NCBI RefSeq assembly: GCF_018320785.1
Contig: NC_054872.1
Coordinates: 20,852,769-20,916,768 of the forward strand
Length of the DNA stretch: 64,000 bases
Source: Cheilinus undulatus
Taxonomy: Eukaryota > Chordata > Actinopteri > Labriformes > Labridae
Direction of reading: 5' to 3'
Shown: piece by piece, positions 21,499 to 34,051 of the stretch
Numbering within the stretch: the stretch's first letter is position 1
How the letters are laid out: each line of letters starts with the position of its first letter
Translations under genes and position numbers: made by a program
Notes under the pieces: generated by a model
What the model saw: only the letters and a program-made list of their open reading frames with translations
Told to the model about the DNA's origin: nothing
The model's database searches: none

Positions 21499-21865
21499 TA
21501 GGCCCAGAAAGGAGGTGGACAGAGAGAAGGTACACAGGACCTACACTTTCCACACTTTTTTTGGCCCTGGGTCCACTAGACCCGAATATCCTGTATGTAA
21601 TACAAATGTGTAGAAGGGTTTAAAGTGTGTGGTCATTGAAAATTTGTTCTGAAATATGTTCCTCACAGAAAATGAGCCAAGGCCAATGAGTCTGAGTTTG
21701 AAAAAATAATTACGCATATAATTTTTCTTTTAATAAAAAATTAAAACGGGTCCCACAGACCCGAACACCATACAAGAGTTAACACCTTCAATTCTGTCAA
21801 CAACAAAGCATAACAAACACACTAACGTAACATTATGCTGAGGAGGCATGTGTATCTCCTCACTT

Positions 21866-22645
21866 CTCCTTCCAGCTCTACTTTGCTGGGTTCATGAGTG
21901 ATGCCTAGGCAACTCCATCGTGAAGTACGCAGACGATACGACAGTGGTTGGGCTTATCTCAGGGGGAGATGAATCTGCATACAGGGATGAGGTCAAAAAA
22001 TTGTCATCATGTTGCAGCATCAACAACCTGGTCCCTAACACAACTAAGACTAAAGAAATAATAGTGGACTTCAGGAGATACAGATCTGACCCTCAGCCCA
22101 TACAAATTAATGGGGACTGTGTGGAGAGGGTCTGGGACTTCAAGTTCCTGGGCCTGCACCTGAATGATGACCTAACCTGGAAAACTAACACCACAGCGCT
22201 GATCAAAAAGGCACAGCAGCGACTCCACTTCCTGAGGGTCCTGAAGAGCAACGCCCTGGCCAAGGAGCTGCTGGTGTCCTTTCACAGATGCTCCATTGAA
22301 AGTGTACTGGCATACTGCATCCCAGTGTGGTTCTCCAGCTGTACTGCTCAAGAGAAGACAGCTCTCCAGAGGGTCATCAACACAGCACAGAAAATCACAG
22401 GCTGTGCTCTCCTCTCCTTAGAGGAGCTGTTCAGGTCCCACTGCCACAGGAAGGCCCTGGGCATCACCTGTTCCAACTGCTACCCTCAGGAAGATGGTTC
22501 AGGTCAATAAGAACAAAAACTAACAGACTGAAAAACAGCACATATCCCAGAGCAGTTTCAATATTAAATGAGAAACCACTCGAGCACTAAATGGTACTGA
22601 AAAAAAAATTTGTCAATAAAAATGAATCTGATTCTGATTAAATAA
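21866..22645 (+). pseudogene. 5'-truncated LINE: reverse transcriptase C-terminal part
   Basis: Open for 196 codons from 21920: KYADDTTVVGLISGG (YADD active site at 21926-21937), then KTKEIIVDFRR, FKFLGLHLNDDLTWKTNT, AQQRLHFLRVL and LQRVINTAQKITG, the conserved end of L2/CR1/Rex-type polymerases. A frameshift occurs near 22500 (reading continues as SIRTKTNRLKNS, then ...YPRAVSILNE). The 3' end is TCTGATTCTGATT, a short tandem tail. Upstream RT and endonuclease domains are missing. Confidence 0.85.
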
Positions 22646-23209
22646 TTTTTTTTTAAAAATTAAAAAAATTCAATACTTTGTAATTAGTTATAAAAACCAT
22701 TTCAAGCTGTTAGATTGTAATGCGGTGTTAAAATCTGTCTTAATTAGATCTTGTAATGTGGAAAAAATGAGCCAAAAACTGGATTTCAGCTTTCCACTCT
22801 TGGTCCAAAATAGCTAAGCATAATAGCTTAGACCATGCTCACCACTTAGCTAGCTATTTTGCTGATTAAAATGTTGACTAAAAAGACTAAATAACTAGGC
22901 CAAATTTATAGCTTAGCCTATATCATAGTATACCTCATTTACCAATAGGGGATGAGCTTTGAATCATGGAAATAACTTCAGTGGCTAGGTAGATTGTTCT
23001 TTTTTTTGAAGCAGCCCCCCTCTTGACAAGCTTGCACAGTTGCCTTAGTCACATTGTCTGTTGACTTAAGCAAAATAAAATGGCCTAAGTCACACTCTTG
23101 ACAAAGGCCAAATACTAAAGGTGTAGAATCACACGATCTGTTAAACTGAGGATGTAGGCAATTTTACCAGAGGTGGGCAGCATCATACAGAGTTGATTCA
23201 GGCAAAAAA

Positions 23210-23244
<35 letters not shown>

Positions 23245-25140
23245 TCAAAAAATGACTTAGGCAATTATTTTAAGAAGGTGACGATGTGTCTCAATTATAC
23301 AACTGGTCCAATTTATTTATTTATTTTTTAAAGACTTTTGGTTGCAAGCTAGTTTACACCACACTTTGGCTATGCACTTAAATATATAGCAGTCTCTAAA
23401 TACCGTCTGCAATAAATCAGAGAAGTTTCGATCTTGGCCTACAAATTCCTTCCTACATAAATCAACACTGAAAATTGTTGTATGAAGATAACAATTCAAA
23501 AATGTGTGGCGCTAACCCTAACCCATTCATAAGCCAAGTTTTGATTTTGATTATTAAAGTCATTAAAATATCTTCGTGCTAGCTTTATCAAAAATGTACA
23601 CCTATCTTTAAAAACAAGTGTTTATCAAGCCTCAGTATTCTCATAAAATACCAAAGCTGGATATATACTTCTTGTTTTAGATTGCAATTAGTAACTTTAT
23701 TTCAACTAATTGCAACTAATTTCTGCAGATACCAAAATCCTGCTGATAATGTTGTGCATCCATATGCAATAGAGATATAACATTACATGGTTATTATGAC
23801 CTACAATATTACAGCTGGTACTGTTATGGTCATGTCATAATTTACTGAAAATCTTCAAAAAGTACTGATTCATAATTTCAAAACATTTCATCAAGCTTTA
23901 CATGAAAATCAGAAATCAACTGCACAGAGCACTACACACGTTTGGCTGTATAAACGTCTAATTATTAACATATTACAATTAAACATGAAAACTATCAAAT
24001 GTGCATTAACAGAGGTATTTTGTTTTAACAGGTTGTGAATTTTTAATTTCTGTACTGCTTCTTTGATGCACCATGCTAAACAAACTAATTTTCCACCAGA
24101 AAGTAAGAAAAAAATAACAAGTAAAATCTTCAATCCAAAGCTACCTATCAGTCCTCCTTCTTGAGGCTACTTTTCTGTTAATTCGTGGAAAAAAGAGAAA
24201 ATACATTTTTGACAAACATGGTTTAAACAGAGACAAACTTGATTTAAAAGGTAAAAAAGAACATGTCATTCTGTCTCTCGGGCTAAATATTCTATATTGC
24301 TAAAAAACACATCCATTCCTCACAACTGTATTACTTCCAGTTTCTTGTCAAAAATGTAGCTTTGTTTTTTTTAATATTGCAATTGACATATTTGTTTACG
24401 GCCCCAGTCTAACTGTGGATGTTTTTAAATAATTTATCAATAAACAAACCTAGGCTGGATGCTAACTGGACATTATTTGCTATCATATTGTAGCATAAGT
24501 ATCACTAACAGTTTTAATAAGTATTAAAACTTGAGCAGTATTATCATCATGGGGGAATGTAACAATTATACCATTCACCATTTCATCTATACTTTAAACA
24601 CCATCTTATATGTTATTAGAAAAAAAATCCCTGCCATGTATATTCTAATTCTTTTCATTAGGGAAATAGATGTACAATTGTATGTCTTTATGTTTAGAGG
24701 TGCAAATAGTAGAAAACAAAATAATAAAATGGATACAATAATACTTGAACAGTAAAAGTACCAGTGGCCTACCTGGAACCTCTTGAGCTCTCTGGAAGCA
24801 GCTGTGAACTGTCTGTGTGGAAGCAAGAATTTTTATACTTTTTGCAGTGCATGATTGACAAGAATTTAATTAGGGAACACCCTGGTCTAATAAATAAATA
24901 TCATAACATGTCAGAAACCTCAAATAATCATGTGTCTAAACATGCATGTTAATGGGTACACCCTGACGATCAATATTATGTTTAGCCCCTCAACCACACC
25001 TATCACTTCAAATGCAGAGGAACATTTAGCTTGTTATTCTGAGTTGGCCAACTACTGTCACATGCTGTGTGTAATGAATCTATAGAATATAGAATTTTTG
25101 AATTGAATTACTGAAATAAATCAACTTTTTTGTGATATTC
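22646..25140. other. Gene-free stretch, mostly unassigned
   Basis: AT-rich. Contains an A9/T29-type homopolymer block at 23204-23243, possibly a retroposon tail. Apart from the candidate lectin promoter at 24.77-24.84 kb, no coding or repeat signature was recognised. Confidence 0.5.
24773..24837 (-). promoter_or_regulatory. Candidate TATA promoter and non-coding first exon for the lectin gene
   Basis: On the minus strand TATAAAA (24837-24831) is followed after about 30 nt by a short stretch that ends GGTTCCAG|GTAGG, a good donor at 24773/24772. The start codon exon at 18889 needs such a 5' UTR exon. A small AG/GT-flanked segment at about 24146-24175 could be a second non-coding exon. The intron would be about 5.9 kb and contain transposon insertions. 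The assignment to this gene is inference. Confidence 0.33.
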
Positions 25141-25199
25141 TAATTTATTTAGATGCACCTTTATTTATTTATTTAACCTTTATTTAATTCTCGAAAATC

Positions 25200-28170
25200 A
25201 TTGAGGTTTCCCTCATTTACAATGATGTCGAGATACAACAGAGACACATTAAGAACAAGTTAAAAATGAGACAAGAAAGTATGATCAATGAAAACAATTA
25301 CACATTGTGGTGAAATTATTTGAGATAATCATCTTAAATTTAACAAAAGAAACTAGTGTATTAATCCTCAGATTTTGTTGTAAGTTGTTCCACATTATAG
25401 GAGCACAGTATCTGAAGGCAGATTTACCCAATTCAGAGTAAACTCTTGGGACCTGCAGCATTAAGCAGTCAGTAGAGCGAGTATTGTAATGTCCATTGTA
25501 ATGTTCAGCATAGATGTTATATATGAAGGTGTACGTCTAGTTAGGGACTTATAGATAAAAACATAGAAGTGTTTATCACATAAGTCTTTGTGCCAGAGAA
25601 GTCCAACCAACTTTAGCATACAGAATACAGTGATGAGTGTTGTAAGGATCTACAGTTATGAATCTAAGAGCGGAGTGATAAACAGAATCTAGAGGTATGA
25701 GTGTGGAAGTGGCAGCGTGTCACCATAATCAAGTACAGACAGAAAAATAGCTTCAATTAAATTTTTCCTGCATTCAGGAGGGACGTTTGATTTGTGTCTG
25801 TACAGAAACCAAGTTTCTGCCTAAGTTTACTAGTAAGAGTCTCAATATGGTGTTTAAATGTGAATGATTCATCCAGCCAAATACCAAGATATTTATATAC
25901 TGAAACCCTTTCAGAAGGCTGTTAAAATGTACATCTCTAGCTCTGGAGAAGATCATAAATTTTGTTTTACTTGTGTCAAGAACTATCTTAAGAGTAATAA
26001 AAGCATTTTGAAGACGATTAAAAGCACATTGCAGTTTCTCTACAACTAAGTGGTTGGAATCAGCAGAGCAGTGTAAAATAATACCATCAGCATAAAGGTG
26101 AAAATGACAGTCTTTTAAGGAGGAAACAACAGTATTAATATAAATAGTAAATAAAATAGGGCCCAGGACTGATCCTTGTAGGACACCTTTAGATAAAGAT
26201 AAAAATTCTGACTGAATGTTTCCAGACTTTACACACTGGCGTCTGTTAAAAAGATAGCTATAAAATCAATTATAAGAAGTAAAATCAAAGCCAATATTAA
26301 AAGTATCTGAATAAGAAGACCATGAGCGACTGTATCAAATGCTTTTGGTAAATGAATAAATAAAAACAGCAGCACAATGCCTCTTCTTATCAATGTCAGA
26401 AACAATATTATTAATTATTAAAGTAGCAGCAGAGGTGGTGTTGTGCTTAGCTCTGAATCCAGATTGATGGGGGCTTAGAATAGAATGAATAGACAGAAAT
26501 GTTTTGAGTTGTTTGTTAACTAGTGATTCCAGGGTTTTTGACAGATAGGATAGTTTTGATATTGGACGGTAATTGCTAGGGTCACTAGTATTTCCACTCT
26601 TTTATAGAGGGGTCACTTGAGCAGATTTCCAGATAGAGGGGAATACACCAGAAGATATTGATAGATTGAAAATGTGGGTAATTTGCTCATAGATGAATGG
26701 AAGCTTTAATAACAATGGGTCCAGATTATCTGCTCCTGTTAATTTCCTGGGATGGATGGATTGTAGTGCAATGGCTACCCCATAAGAAGAGAAGGGCTGT
26801 AGTGTGAACTGAGGAGTAGGGCTGTTATTGTTTTTACAAGTGTCAGTTGTAGATTCTGGTCCTGCACTATTATCATTACATAAATGACCAGTAGCAGTAA
26901 AATGTTCATTAAAAGCCATACAGATATCCATCTGATCTGATAAAACACGACTGTTACATTTGATTTGTGCCGGCAATGAATTCAAATTTTTATTTTTAAA
27001 AGAATTAACCGTTCTCCAAAACATTGCTGGATCTGATTGTAAGCGCTGGATTAATTCAAAATAAAATTTTGATTGGCTTTTCCGCACATAAGCAGTGCAC
27101 TTATTCCTAAGCTGCCTAAAGGCACACCAATCTGATGGGTCCCGAGTGTCGAGCAAGAGACCAAGCTTTATTTCTTAATTTAAAGAGATTGGACAGCTCA
27201 GGAGAAAACCATGGATTTGATCTATCTTTAATTCTTAGCTTTTTGAAAGGTACATGTTTATTAACTATTGATAGGAAACTATTGGAGAAATAATTAAATG
27301 CCATATCAACATCAATGATTTCAGAAGTGAGCCCAATGCTGCTACAGCAGAGGTCGTTTATAAAAGCTTCTTCATTAAAATTCTTAAAATTCCTTTCAAA
27401 AACCATTTTGATGTACTTTTCTGCAAATGGGTATCTCTAATACAAGCTGTTGGGCAGTGATCACTTATCCCCTGATCAAACACACCAGAGGCTACAATTT
27501 TATCAGTCCTGTTGGTCAGGATAAGATCGATCAAGGTAGATCTGAAATAGTCTTTAGGGTTGGGTCTTGAGGGGTCAGTGATAAGTTGTGAAATATTTAG
27601 ATCATTGTGTAATAACTTTAGATTTTCAGAGGCATTGGTTAACCAGTCAAGATTTAAATCACCCAGAATCATACATTCATCATGAGCATAGTGATAAAGA
27701 AGTTCCCTCAGTTTAACTAAAGAGCATGGGTCAGCAGAAGGAGGCCTATACACTCCTCCTACCACAATAGAATTGTTGTGCCCACATTGAACATTCAAGG
27801 CAATAAATTCAAAATATTTAGGTAATCTGATGACATTCAAAACAGACACATTATAATGACTTTTTACATAAATGGCAACACCTCCACCCTTACCTGCTCT
27901 GCCTATTCTAAATAAATTATAATCCTTATGCCCTTTTTCAGCCAGGTTTCTGATATCACTAAAATATCAGGGTCAGCTTCTGACACCAGTATGTTTAAGT
28001 GGTCTGGTTTTTCTTGTTTATACAAGCTTCTGATGTTCAGGTGAATTAATCCTAACCCTTTTCTTGATTTAAAAGTACTAGGATTATCACAGCAGAGAGA
28101 AGGTGATCTAGAGTTCAGCACAGGCAAGGGAGGAGGAGGCTTGAGAGAAAATGTTTTTAAATTGCCAGTT
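25200..28170 (-). pseudogene. LINE ORF2: EEP endonuclease and reverse transcriptase (broken)
   Basis: From the 5' side: GLIHLNIRSL and PDILVISETWL (28.06-27.93 kb), VYRPPSADP, MILGDLNLDWL and GISDHCPTA (27.75-27.45 kb) are the endonuclease blocks. A linker with FYFELIQRLQ and FWRTVNSFKNKN follows, then the RT: RKLTGADNLDPLLLKL, SGFRAKHNTTSAA, AVFIYLPKAFDTV, and YADG at 26094-26083 in place of YADD. Multiple stops and frameshifts interrupt the frame after about 26600. The catalytic Asp change and the breaks make it inactive. Confidence 0.8.
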
Positions 28171-28359
28171 GTAACAGTCTGTTTTGATTTTTTTTGGGGG
28201 GGGTTAGTCTTGATGAAATTATTACTGGAATGACAGTACTATTTGGAACAGGTGGTTTATGTATGAGAGAAGGTGCATTATAACAAATCAGTCATCCGCA
28301 GTGAGCCTGAGGTGACACAGAGTAACTGCACGACTGCAGTGTCAGGTCCATATTACATG

Positions 28360-29525
28360 CTAAAAGAGTTTTGCCTTTTCTATTTTATTCAAATGTCGAC
28401 CACCACGGGCAAATAAGTCCACTTTACCCCAAAAGCCACAGAAGTTGTCGAAAAATGGGATGCCATGGTTAAAACAGTATCCTTTGAGCCATACGTGTAG
28501 CTGTCGGAGACAGCTAATGATTAAGTCTCCAAAACACGGTGGCTGTATGGGGCCAGAGACAACACACTGCCTACTGCTGCCCAGCGCAGTGTCAATAAGC
28601 TTAATAAAATCGTGTTTGAGTGTCTCTGATTGCCGAGATTTTATGTCATTTCATCCGATATGTATCACAACGGATGCTGCTGCAGGGTGTTCTTCAAGCA
28701 GGTCAGGTTATAGAGTTAATGTGGCTTACCTGAGCCCCGGGGTAACAAAAGGTGGTTGCCTTCGGCACAGTAATATTCCGTACCATAGATGATCCCACAA
28801 TGAGACATGAAGAGGACGATGATTGGGGGGACCATTTGCCCAAGCTCCGCTTCGTGGCTCCACTCGTTGTTGCTCCCCGGTTAGCTTCCAAATATCTCTG
28901 TGTTGTCATCAGGGACCTGTTGCTGGACGGTCTGGCTGTAAAATTAGCCGGGAACCAAGTGCGCACTGGCTGTTCTTCGTTCTTCCATCCTGAAAGCCTG
29001 TGGTGGTGAAGAGCGGTGCGCAATGGTGTGTGGTGCCACTGACGGAGGATGGAGGTTCCCAACCAGGGGAGGAAACTCTAATTCATCTAGTATGCTGAAT
29101 CTGTTAGCCGGCGGTGGGTGTCTGGGTGACAGGGGCTTAGACCTGCGCCGTACGCCTTTGCCAACAGAGATCCAGGGCTGACTCATGGAAGGCGTGGAAC
29201 AAAGAGGAGACTTTTCCTTAATTCCCACCTGAGGCACTGGTGGAGATGGTAAGGTGGAGCCGAAAGAGCCCTTTGGCCTTGCACCCAGATCGAGCCATGG
29301 GTTGTCTGTCTGCATTTGTGCAGTGCTGTAGCAGGGAACGGTAGCGTCCAGGTTTCCAGTGCTGTCAGAGGTAGTTGGCACTGGGCCGAACATCACCAGC
29401 GACTCAATATGATCCTCCGCTTCTCGGATTTGGTGCAAAACAGAGATCCTCTCATGGAGTTCCTTAATCTCCTGACTTTGTTGTTTGCACTTCGCACAAT
29501 CAGAGGGTGAGGTAAGCAGAGGCAT
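28360..29525 (-). pseudogene. LINE ORF1: coiled coil plus SGNH hydrolase (broken)
   Basis: Starts MPLLTSPSDCAKCKQQSQEI with a short coiled coil, then a Pro/Ser-rich linker. Around 28830-28360 an SGNH fold can be followed: LIVGSSMVRN (GDS-type block, Asp changed to Ser), VVIHIG-stop-NDIKSR (the G-x-ND block with TGA where relatives have Trp), CVVSGPIQPP and ARGGRHLN (His block). It ends KAKLF-stop. The linker is also frame-broken near 28950-29060. Such esterase ORF1 proteins bind RNA particles of CR1/L2 LINEs. Confidence 0.72.
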
Positions 29526-29624
29526 GATTTCATTAAACTCAGTCTACGTAAAGTAAAATTAAACTCCAACAAGGCAAGGGGCAACTGCCTTTGAGATCAG
29601 AGACTTTAAAAGTCCATTAAAAGT

Positions 29625-29757
29625 CCCATGCGTACAAAGGGAGAACATGCAAACCCCACACAGAAAGGCCCTGACTGGGAAGCGAATCGGGGACCTTCTT
29701 GCTTTGAGGCAACAGCGCTAATCCCTGCGCTGCACTGCAGTATCTTACACCCCCTTA
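29625..29757 (-). mobile_element. tRNA-like teleost short repeat
   Basis: ATGCAAACCCCACACAGAAA, then CTTCTTGCTTTGAGGCAACA and GCGCTAATCCCTGCGCTGCA are the reversed form of a very common fish repeat that begins GCAGCG...GGTTAGCGCTGTTGCC. It lies directly at the 5' end of the LINE. Confidence 0.6.
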
Positions 29758-29759
29758 AA

Positions 29760-32250
29760 AAATATATTTTTATCTAATTAAGTTTGACAATGATGGAGGA
29801 GTTTGGGTCTTAAAAAAACAGATAATAGCTCTTGTTATTTGTTTGTTTGTTTTAAAATGAGAATTGACTTGAATCCATATTACCTTTGCTTAAAACCCAG
29901 ATCCACAAAAATCAGTGGCTGTGGACACAGGCCCTTTCTGATTAATACATTGTTTGTGCATTTATTTTGTCAATCCATGATAATATCATCACATCTGTTG
30001 TATTTTTTTCTCTGTGTTGTCTTATTTTAAAAAGCCTACAAATAAATGGTAAAAGGAGCAGGAAAGTGTTTCTGAGTATATTGTGTACGGCTGAATTTAC
30101 ACACAAATCTCAATTAAATATATTCTGTAATTTTAGATTAGATTTGTAGCTGTTCTCAACAATGACATTTGTTAAAAATAATCATGTGCTGAGTTTTTCT
30201 TTTTATTTTGCTCAGGACATTACTTTCGATACAAACTGGGTTTCATTTCTGTTATTCAAAAATGTGAAGGGGTTAAAAACATCCCCCAATCGCCATAGCA
30301 ACTGCATGAGCCTATCAACAGCTCTACTCTTTTTTTTTGGCCCCGTTCCACACCATCTCTGCTGCTTCTTCCCACCCTGTCTCACTTGTTTCATATTTAC
30401 CCTCTCATTTTTACTCCTTCCTTTCTGGAGAATTCTACCTTTTTCATTTTATGTACGGCTACCTTACCACACCAACCTTCCCTGTTTTCACCCTTTCTCT
30501 CATGTGTAATCCCTCTTTATTTTTTCTGTTTTTAAACTACTCTTCATCCTCTTTCCATCGTCTCTGGCTTTAAAGGTTCTCTCATGCTTACTAATGCTCA
30601 ACTCCCTTTTTCTTTTTCTGCCACTTTAAAATCCTGAAGTGTCCTCTGTTACATCTTTACACCCTCATCTTTTCCTTTACACACGTCTTTCCATCTATCA
30701 CATTTCTTTTCTAAACTTTCTTTGACTTATTTCCATTTAATTCTGTGGTTTATTCCAGATTCTGCATGTGTTGAATTGCATGTTTGTGACAAGCCAAATG
30801 CTGACATTAAAGGATTCTCAAAAGTAGGTCAGGCCTGCATTTCTAATGACACGGCGGTCTGCTGACCTGACCTGCCCATCTCAGGTCTGATGTAATTGTG
30901 TTAATTCGTAAATGTCTTCCTATAAATTGGTCTTTTTGTGCTGCCTGACAAATATCTTTGTATACTCTGTTGTTTAAACACCAGGTCACGTGATTCTCTT
31001 TCATAGTGAGTGTTATCTCAGCCTAATAATAATAATAGCTTCAGTTTTTCAGTGCTGCATTGACATAGTACCTTGTTAGAGAGCAGTCAAATCAAGTATA
31101 CATTATTCTGGCCACAGACTGCCTGACAGTCTGCCATAAGGGACACTCCACAGCAGCTGGCTTCTCTAAGTACTTAACCTCTTGTTAGTAGAGGGGACAG
31201 TAATAAAATGGTGTGTGATATGGTTAATGTACACACCATATGCTCCCTAGTCACAAGCTTGGCTGTCATCTGGAAACATTATTACACAGAAATGATCATC
31301 AGGAATTGATGGAGATGGATATAATGCAATATGTATGCTACACTTAATTTATGTCATGATTTGAGGGGGCTGGTGATTTTTACTTGAGTGGTTTATAAGG
31401 GAAAGGAATGATAGAAATAGCATTGTTGGGCTTGTACAGAATCTTAACTCTTATAAAGCACTTTGATGATTCATTTATTGATAACTTGCTAGTTGGGTGC
31501 ATTCAGACTGTATTAATCTGCTTTGGGGAATATCACTATAAAGGACACAAACATTTGTTTTTGTTTATAAAGTATGAGATAACCATTTTTTTTTTCACCT
31601 GTTTTGTTCACAAAAGAACACAACATAACTTGAAGAATGTTAGTATCTGGTAGTATTGCATGATTTGGATTTAAGTACAACATTTGCATTTGCAATTTTT
31701 GCAGTTACCATTTCATAAACCTAGCACAAAAACACAAAAACAAAGGAAATTTGTTTTTGAAAGGTCATTTTTTTCTTTGTTGTAACAATGCTTCTTGGCA
31801 ATAAATCTTATCCCAAAGGGAAGCCTGTTTATTTTCCTATTAAATGGTGCCACACTTGTAAGGAACATGCATTTGTGAGATGAGCAGCAGAGCTGAATAT
31901 GTGAATGAAAAATTTGCCGAATTTTCTCTGCCAATGCCTAACAGCTTATTCTGCCATTGAATCTTATTTGCTGTTTTTTGGTGGATTTGATGTGATGGTT
32001 GAGGGATTGGACGAGACATGTTGGCTATTTAATGATTTATTCACTTAACATTGTTTTTTTACAAAAACAATGTTCTGCAATGTTTTAAATGCTGAAATGT
32101 CTTTGGTGAAAAGACTCATCAGCAGCAGGATAGGATACCCCTCTATGGAGTCTAGACACTGGTGGTGGTGATGGGAGGAGAAGGATGAGTAAGAGACCAA
32201 TGAGGGCCAGATTTCTGAGGAGCTTAACCCAGACACTGATGAGATGCTTG
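29760..32250. other. Gene-free stretch
   Basis: AT-rich, with a pyrimidine-rich section at 30340-30720. Nothing with convincing coding character. No TIR, LTR or tRNA signature was found. Confidence 0.5.
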
Positions 32251-32261
32251 GAAGTAATAAA

Positions 32262-32720
32262 GATAATGATAATAACTATATTTATATAGCACTTTCAAAA
32301 ACAAGGTTTTACAAAGTGCTTTGACACACAGAAAAACAAAGCAGCAGACAAAGACAACAAAACAACAACAAGAGAACACTCAAGGGGAGAGAACCTAAAC
32401 AAGATCAAAACCCAAACTATACGTTCAGCCCAACAACAATATTACTGAGACATTATTAGAAATAAAAATCCATGGAAGTCATAAGAGCTTTGATATGTTT
32501 CACATGACATCACATGACATCACATGAGCTGAGACAACCTGAAATGTCATTAAAACAAAGACATCATAAGAACCCACGAGTACCTGGACAACACAGGAAC
32601 CCAACCACAGAACCTGAGACCAATGAGACTGAAGTTTTAAAAGGCAAGTAAAAGAGAAGCTATAAGAACTAAAACATTAAGAGAAGTAAAATTGTAAAGG
32701 AAGAATAAGTGTAAAAAAAT
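32262..32720 (-). mobile_element. Probable retroelement 3' region
   Basis: TATTTATATAGCACTTTCAA, then GGTTTTACAAAGTGCTTTGA, is a frequent fish LINE/SINE tail in reverse. The purine-rich sequence after it is unassigned. It continues into a low-complexity AGTAAGAGGTATTAAAAC section (32830-32900), where a ~30-bp unit occurs twice. Confidence 0.4.
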
Positions 32721-33114
32721 AAGTCTCAGGAGGGAAAACACTGAAATGATACAAGCATCAAGAGGGTTAAAGCTAAAACCAGTAAGAACTGCCTAAATTA
32801 AAAACTCAAGATAATGGATTTAGAAAATCAAAACAGTAAGAGGAGTAAGAGGTATTAAAACACGAATAAGAAGAGTAAAAGGTATTAAAACAAGCTAAAA
32901 AAACAGAAGTAGTAAAGAATGAATAGTAACAATAATAATAACAGTAAAACAACAAAAGTAGCAGTAATGTTAAAATAAAAGTGGAGATAAAAGGTAAAAT
33001 GATGATTGAAGGAATAGGAATGAGTAAGAGGTAGCGATGAAGGGATGCAGGATGCATGAAGGAGCTAAACCTGGACACCGATGAGATGTGATGTAAATGT
33101 AACCTGAGTGATTA

Positions 33115-33450
33115 CTAATGAATAAAAATGAAGAATAGAAATGAAACAGTCTTCCTGCTTGAATTTATGCTAAGCTTCATTTGCCACATGTCAGCCAGTG
33201 TGGTTGTGTTGGTCATTCTGGCATGAACAGCACACCCAAGACGATCCCACAAGTGTTCAAAGGGGTTGAGGTCAGGACTGCTTGCAGGCCATTCCAACCT
33301 CTCTGCTCCTCTTGCCATCTTGGAGGACAGAGTTTGGTACCAGACTGTGGAGATACGGGATTGCCATTGGTTGCTGAACCTCACCCTGATATTCCTCCTA
33401 CAATTGACAATCAGTTGCCAATCTCACACCTGATTGTCAACACCTGTTGG
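33115..33450 (-). pseudogene. Tc1-type transposase C-terminal fragment
   Basis: Minus-strand reading LEWPASSPDLNPFEHLWDRL, then HARMTNTTTLADM, is the C-terminal catalytic block of Tc1 transposases (PDLNPIEHLWD). The N-terminal DNA-binding part and first Asp are not found, and terminal repeats are not visible. A short dead fragment. Confidence 0.8.
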
Positions 33451-33529
33451 TACCACAAGCTTAAAACAAGAGTCAATACAAACAACATATAAGCTGTGTG
33501 GCATTGGCAGAGAACATTTGGATAATTTC

Positions 33530-34015
33530 TCATGGACACAACCTTCTTACTCAGCTCTGCTGCTCATCCCATAAATGCATGTTCCTTACAAATGAGGCAC
33601 CATCATGCTCCTAAGTCACTAGCTCCTAAGTCACTAGCTCGACTCTTCTCCTCTGTTGTCCCTAAATGGTGGAATGAATTACCCAACTCCATTCGATCTA
33701 CAGACTCCCTGTCTACTTTCAAGAGAAGGCTAAAGACCCAGCTCTTCAGAGAACACTTTGCACTTAGCTAGGCAATTCTCTACTGTTGTCCCCAGTAGTA
33801 GATTGAGTCTCAGCCAGACTATTCTCCACTGCTGCCCCCAGTGGTTGAATGAGTTTCCCAACTATAGTTAGCTCGCACTGTCCTGCTCTACTTCTGGGAT
33901 TTCTTTGCCCAGCTCTTTGGGAATGATCCAGCACTTGGTACTTGGTAAATAGTTGTTGTGAAGTCTAATGAATGGCGATTAGTGATCCCACATTTTCCTT
34001 GATTCATTGTTGCTG

Positions 34016-34051
<36 letters not shown>

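Larger units (their letters stand above)
18974..21782. mobile_element. Possible piggyBac-like ends (TTAA-flanked) with nested repeats
   Basis: TTAACCCTTTGATG at 18974 and the reverse complement of the right end, TTAACTCTTGTATG (21782), are similar and both sit on TTAA, the piggyBac target. Next to the left end, GGGTCAAAAGTGACCC (18994-19009) recurs as GGGTCAAAAATGACCC near 19204. Next to the right end, GGGTCCCACAGACCCG has a relative near 21569. They may be one element or ends of two related ones. No transposase is visible; the interior also holds a LINE tail and the RecQ-exon repeat. Confidence 0.35.
25150..29535 (-). mobile_element. Nearly full-length LINE with SGNH-esterase ORF1
   Basis: Minus-strand element of about 4.4 kb. 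The 5' part carries ORF1, then ORF2 with endonuclease and reverse transcriptase, then a 3' UTR ending in an AATAAAGGTTAAATAAAT-type tail near 25150. ORF1 with an SGNH hydrolase points to the CR1/L2 side of LINE diversity. Several stops and frameshifts show that it is inactive, but segment order is complete, so it is an old full-length insertion and not a 5'-truncated one. Confidence 0.8.

Noticed and set aside
23909..24133. Secreted peptide reading KILLVIFFLLSGGKLVCLAW on the minus strand
   Set aside because: No ATG at the start (TTG only), no clear acceptor in frame, AT-rich context; hydrophobicity probably by chance.
28445..29009. Plus-strand open frames opposite LINE ORF1
   Set aside because: Antisense of the SGNH esterase region, which has recognisable motifs on the minus strand.
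30162..30573. Phe/Ser/Leu-rich open frames
   Set aside because: Same cause: C/T-rich composition, no splice or family signal.
32806..33078. Minus-strand frame with repeated Tyr/Ser/Phe
   Set aside because: AGTAAGAGG-type low-complexity repeat; no gene features.
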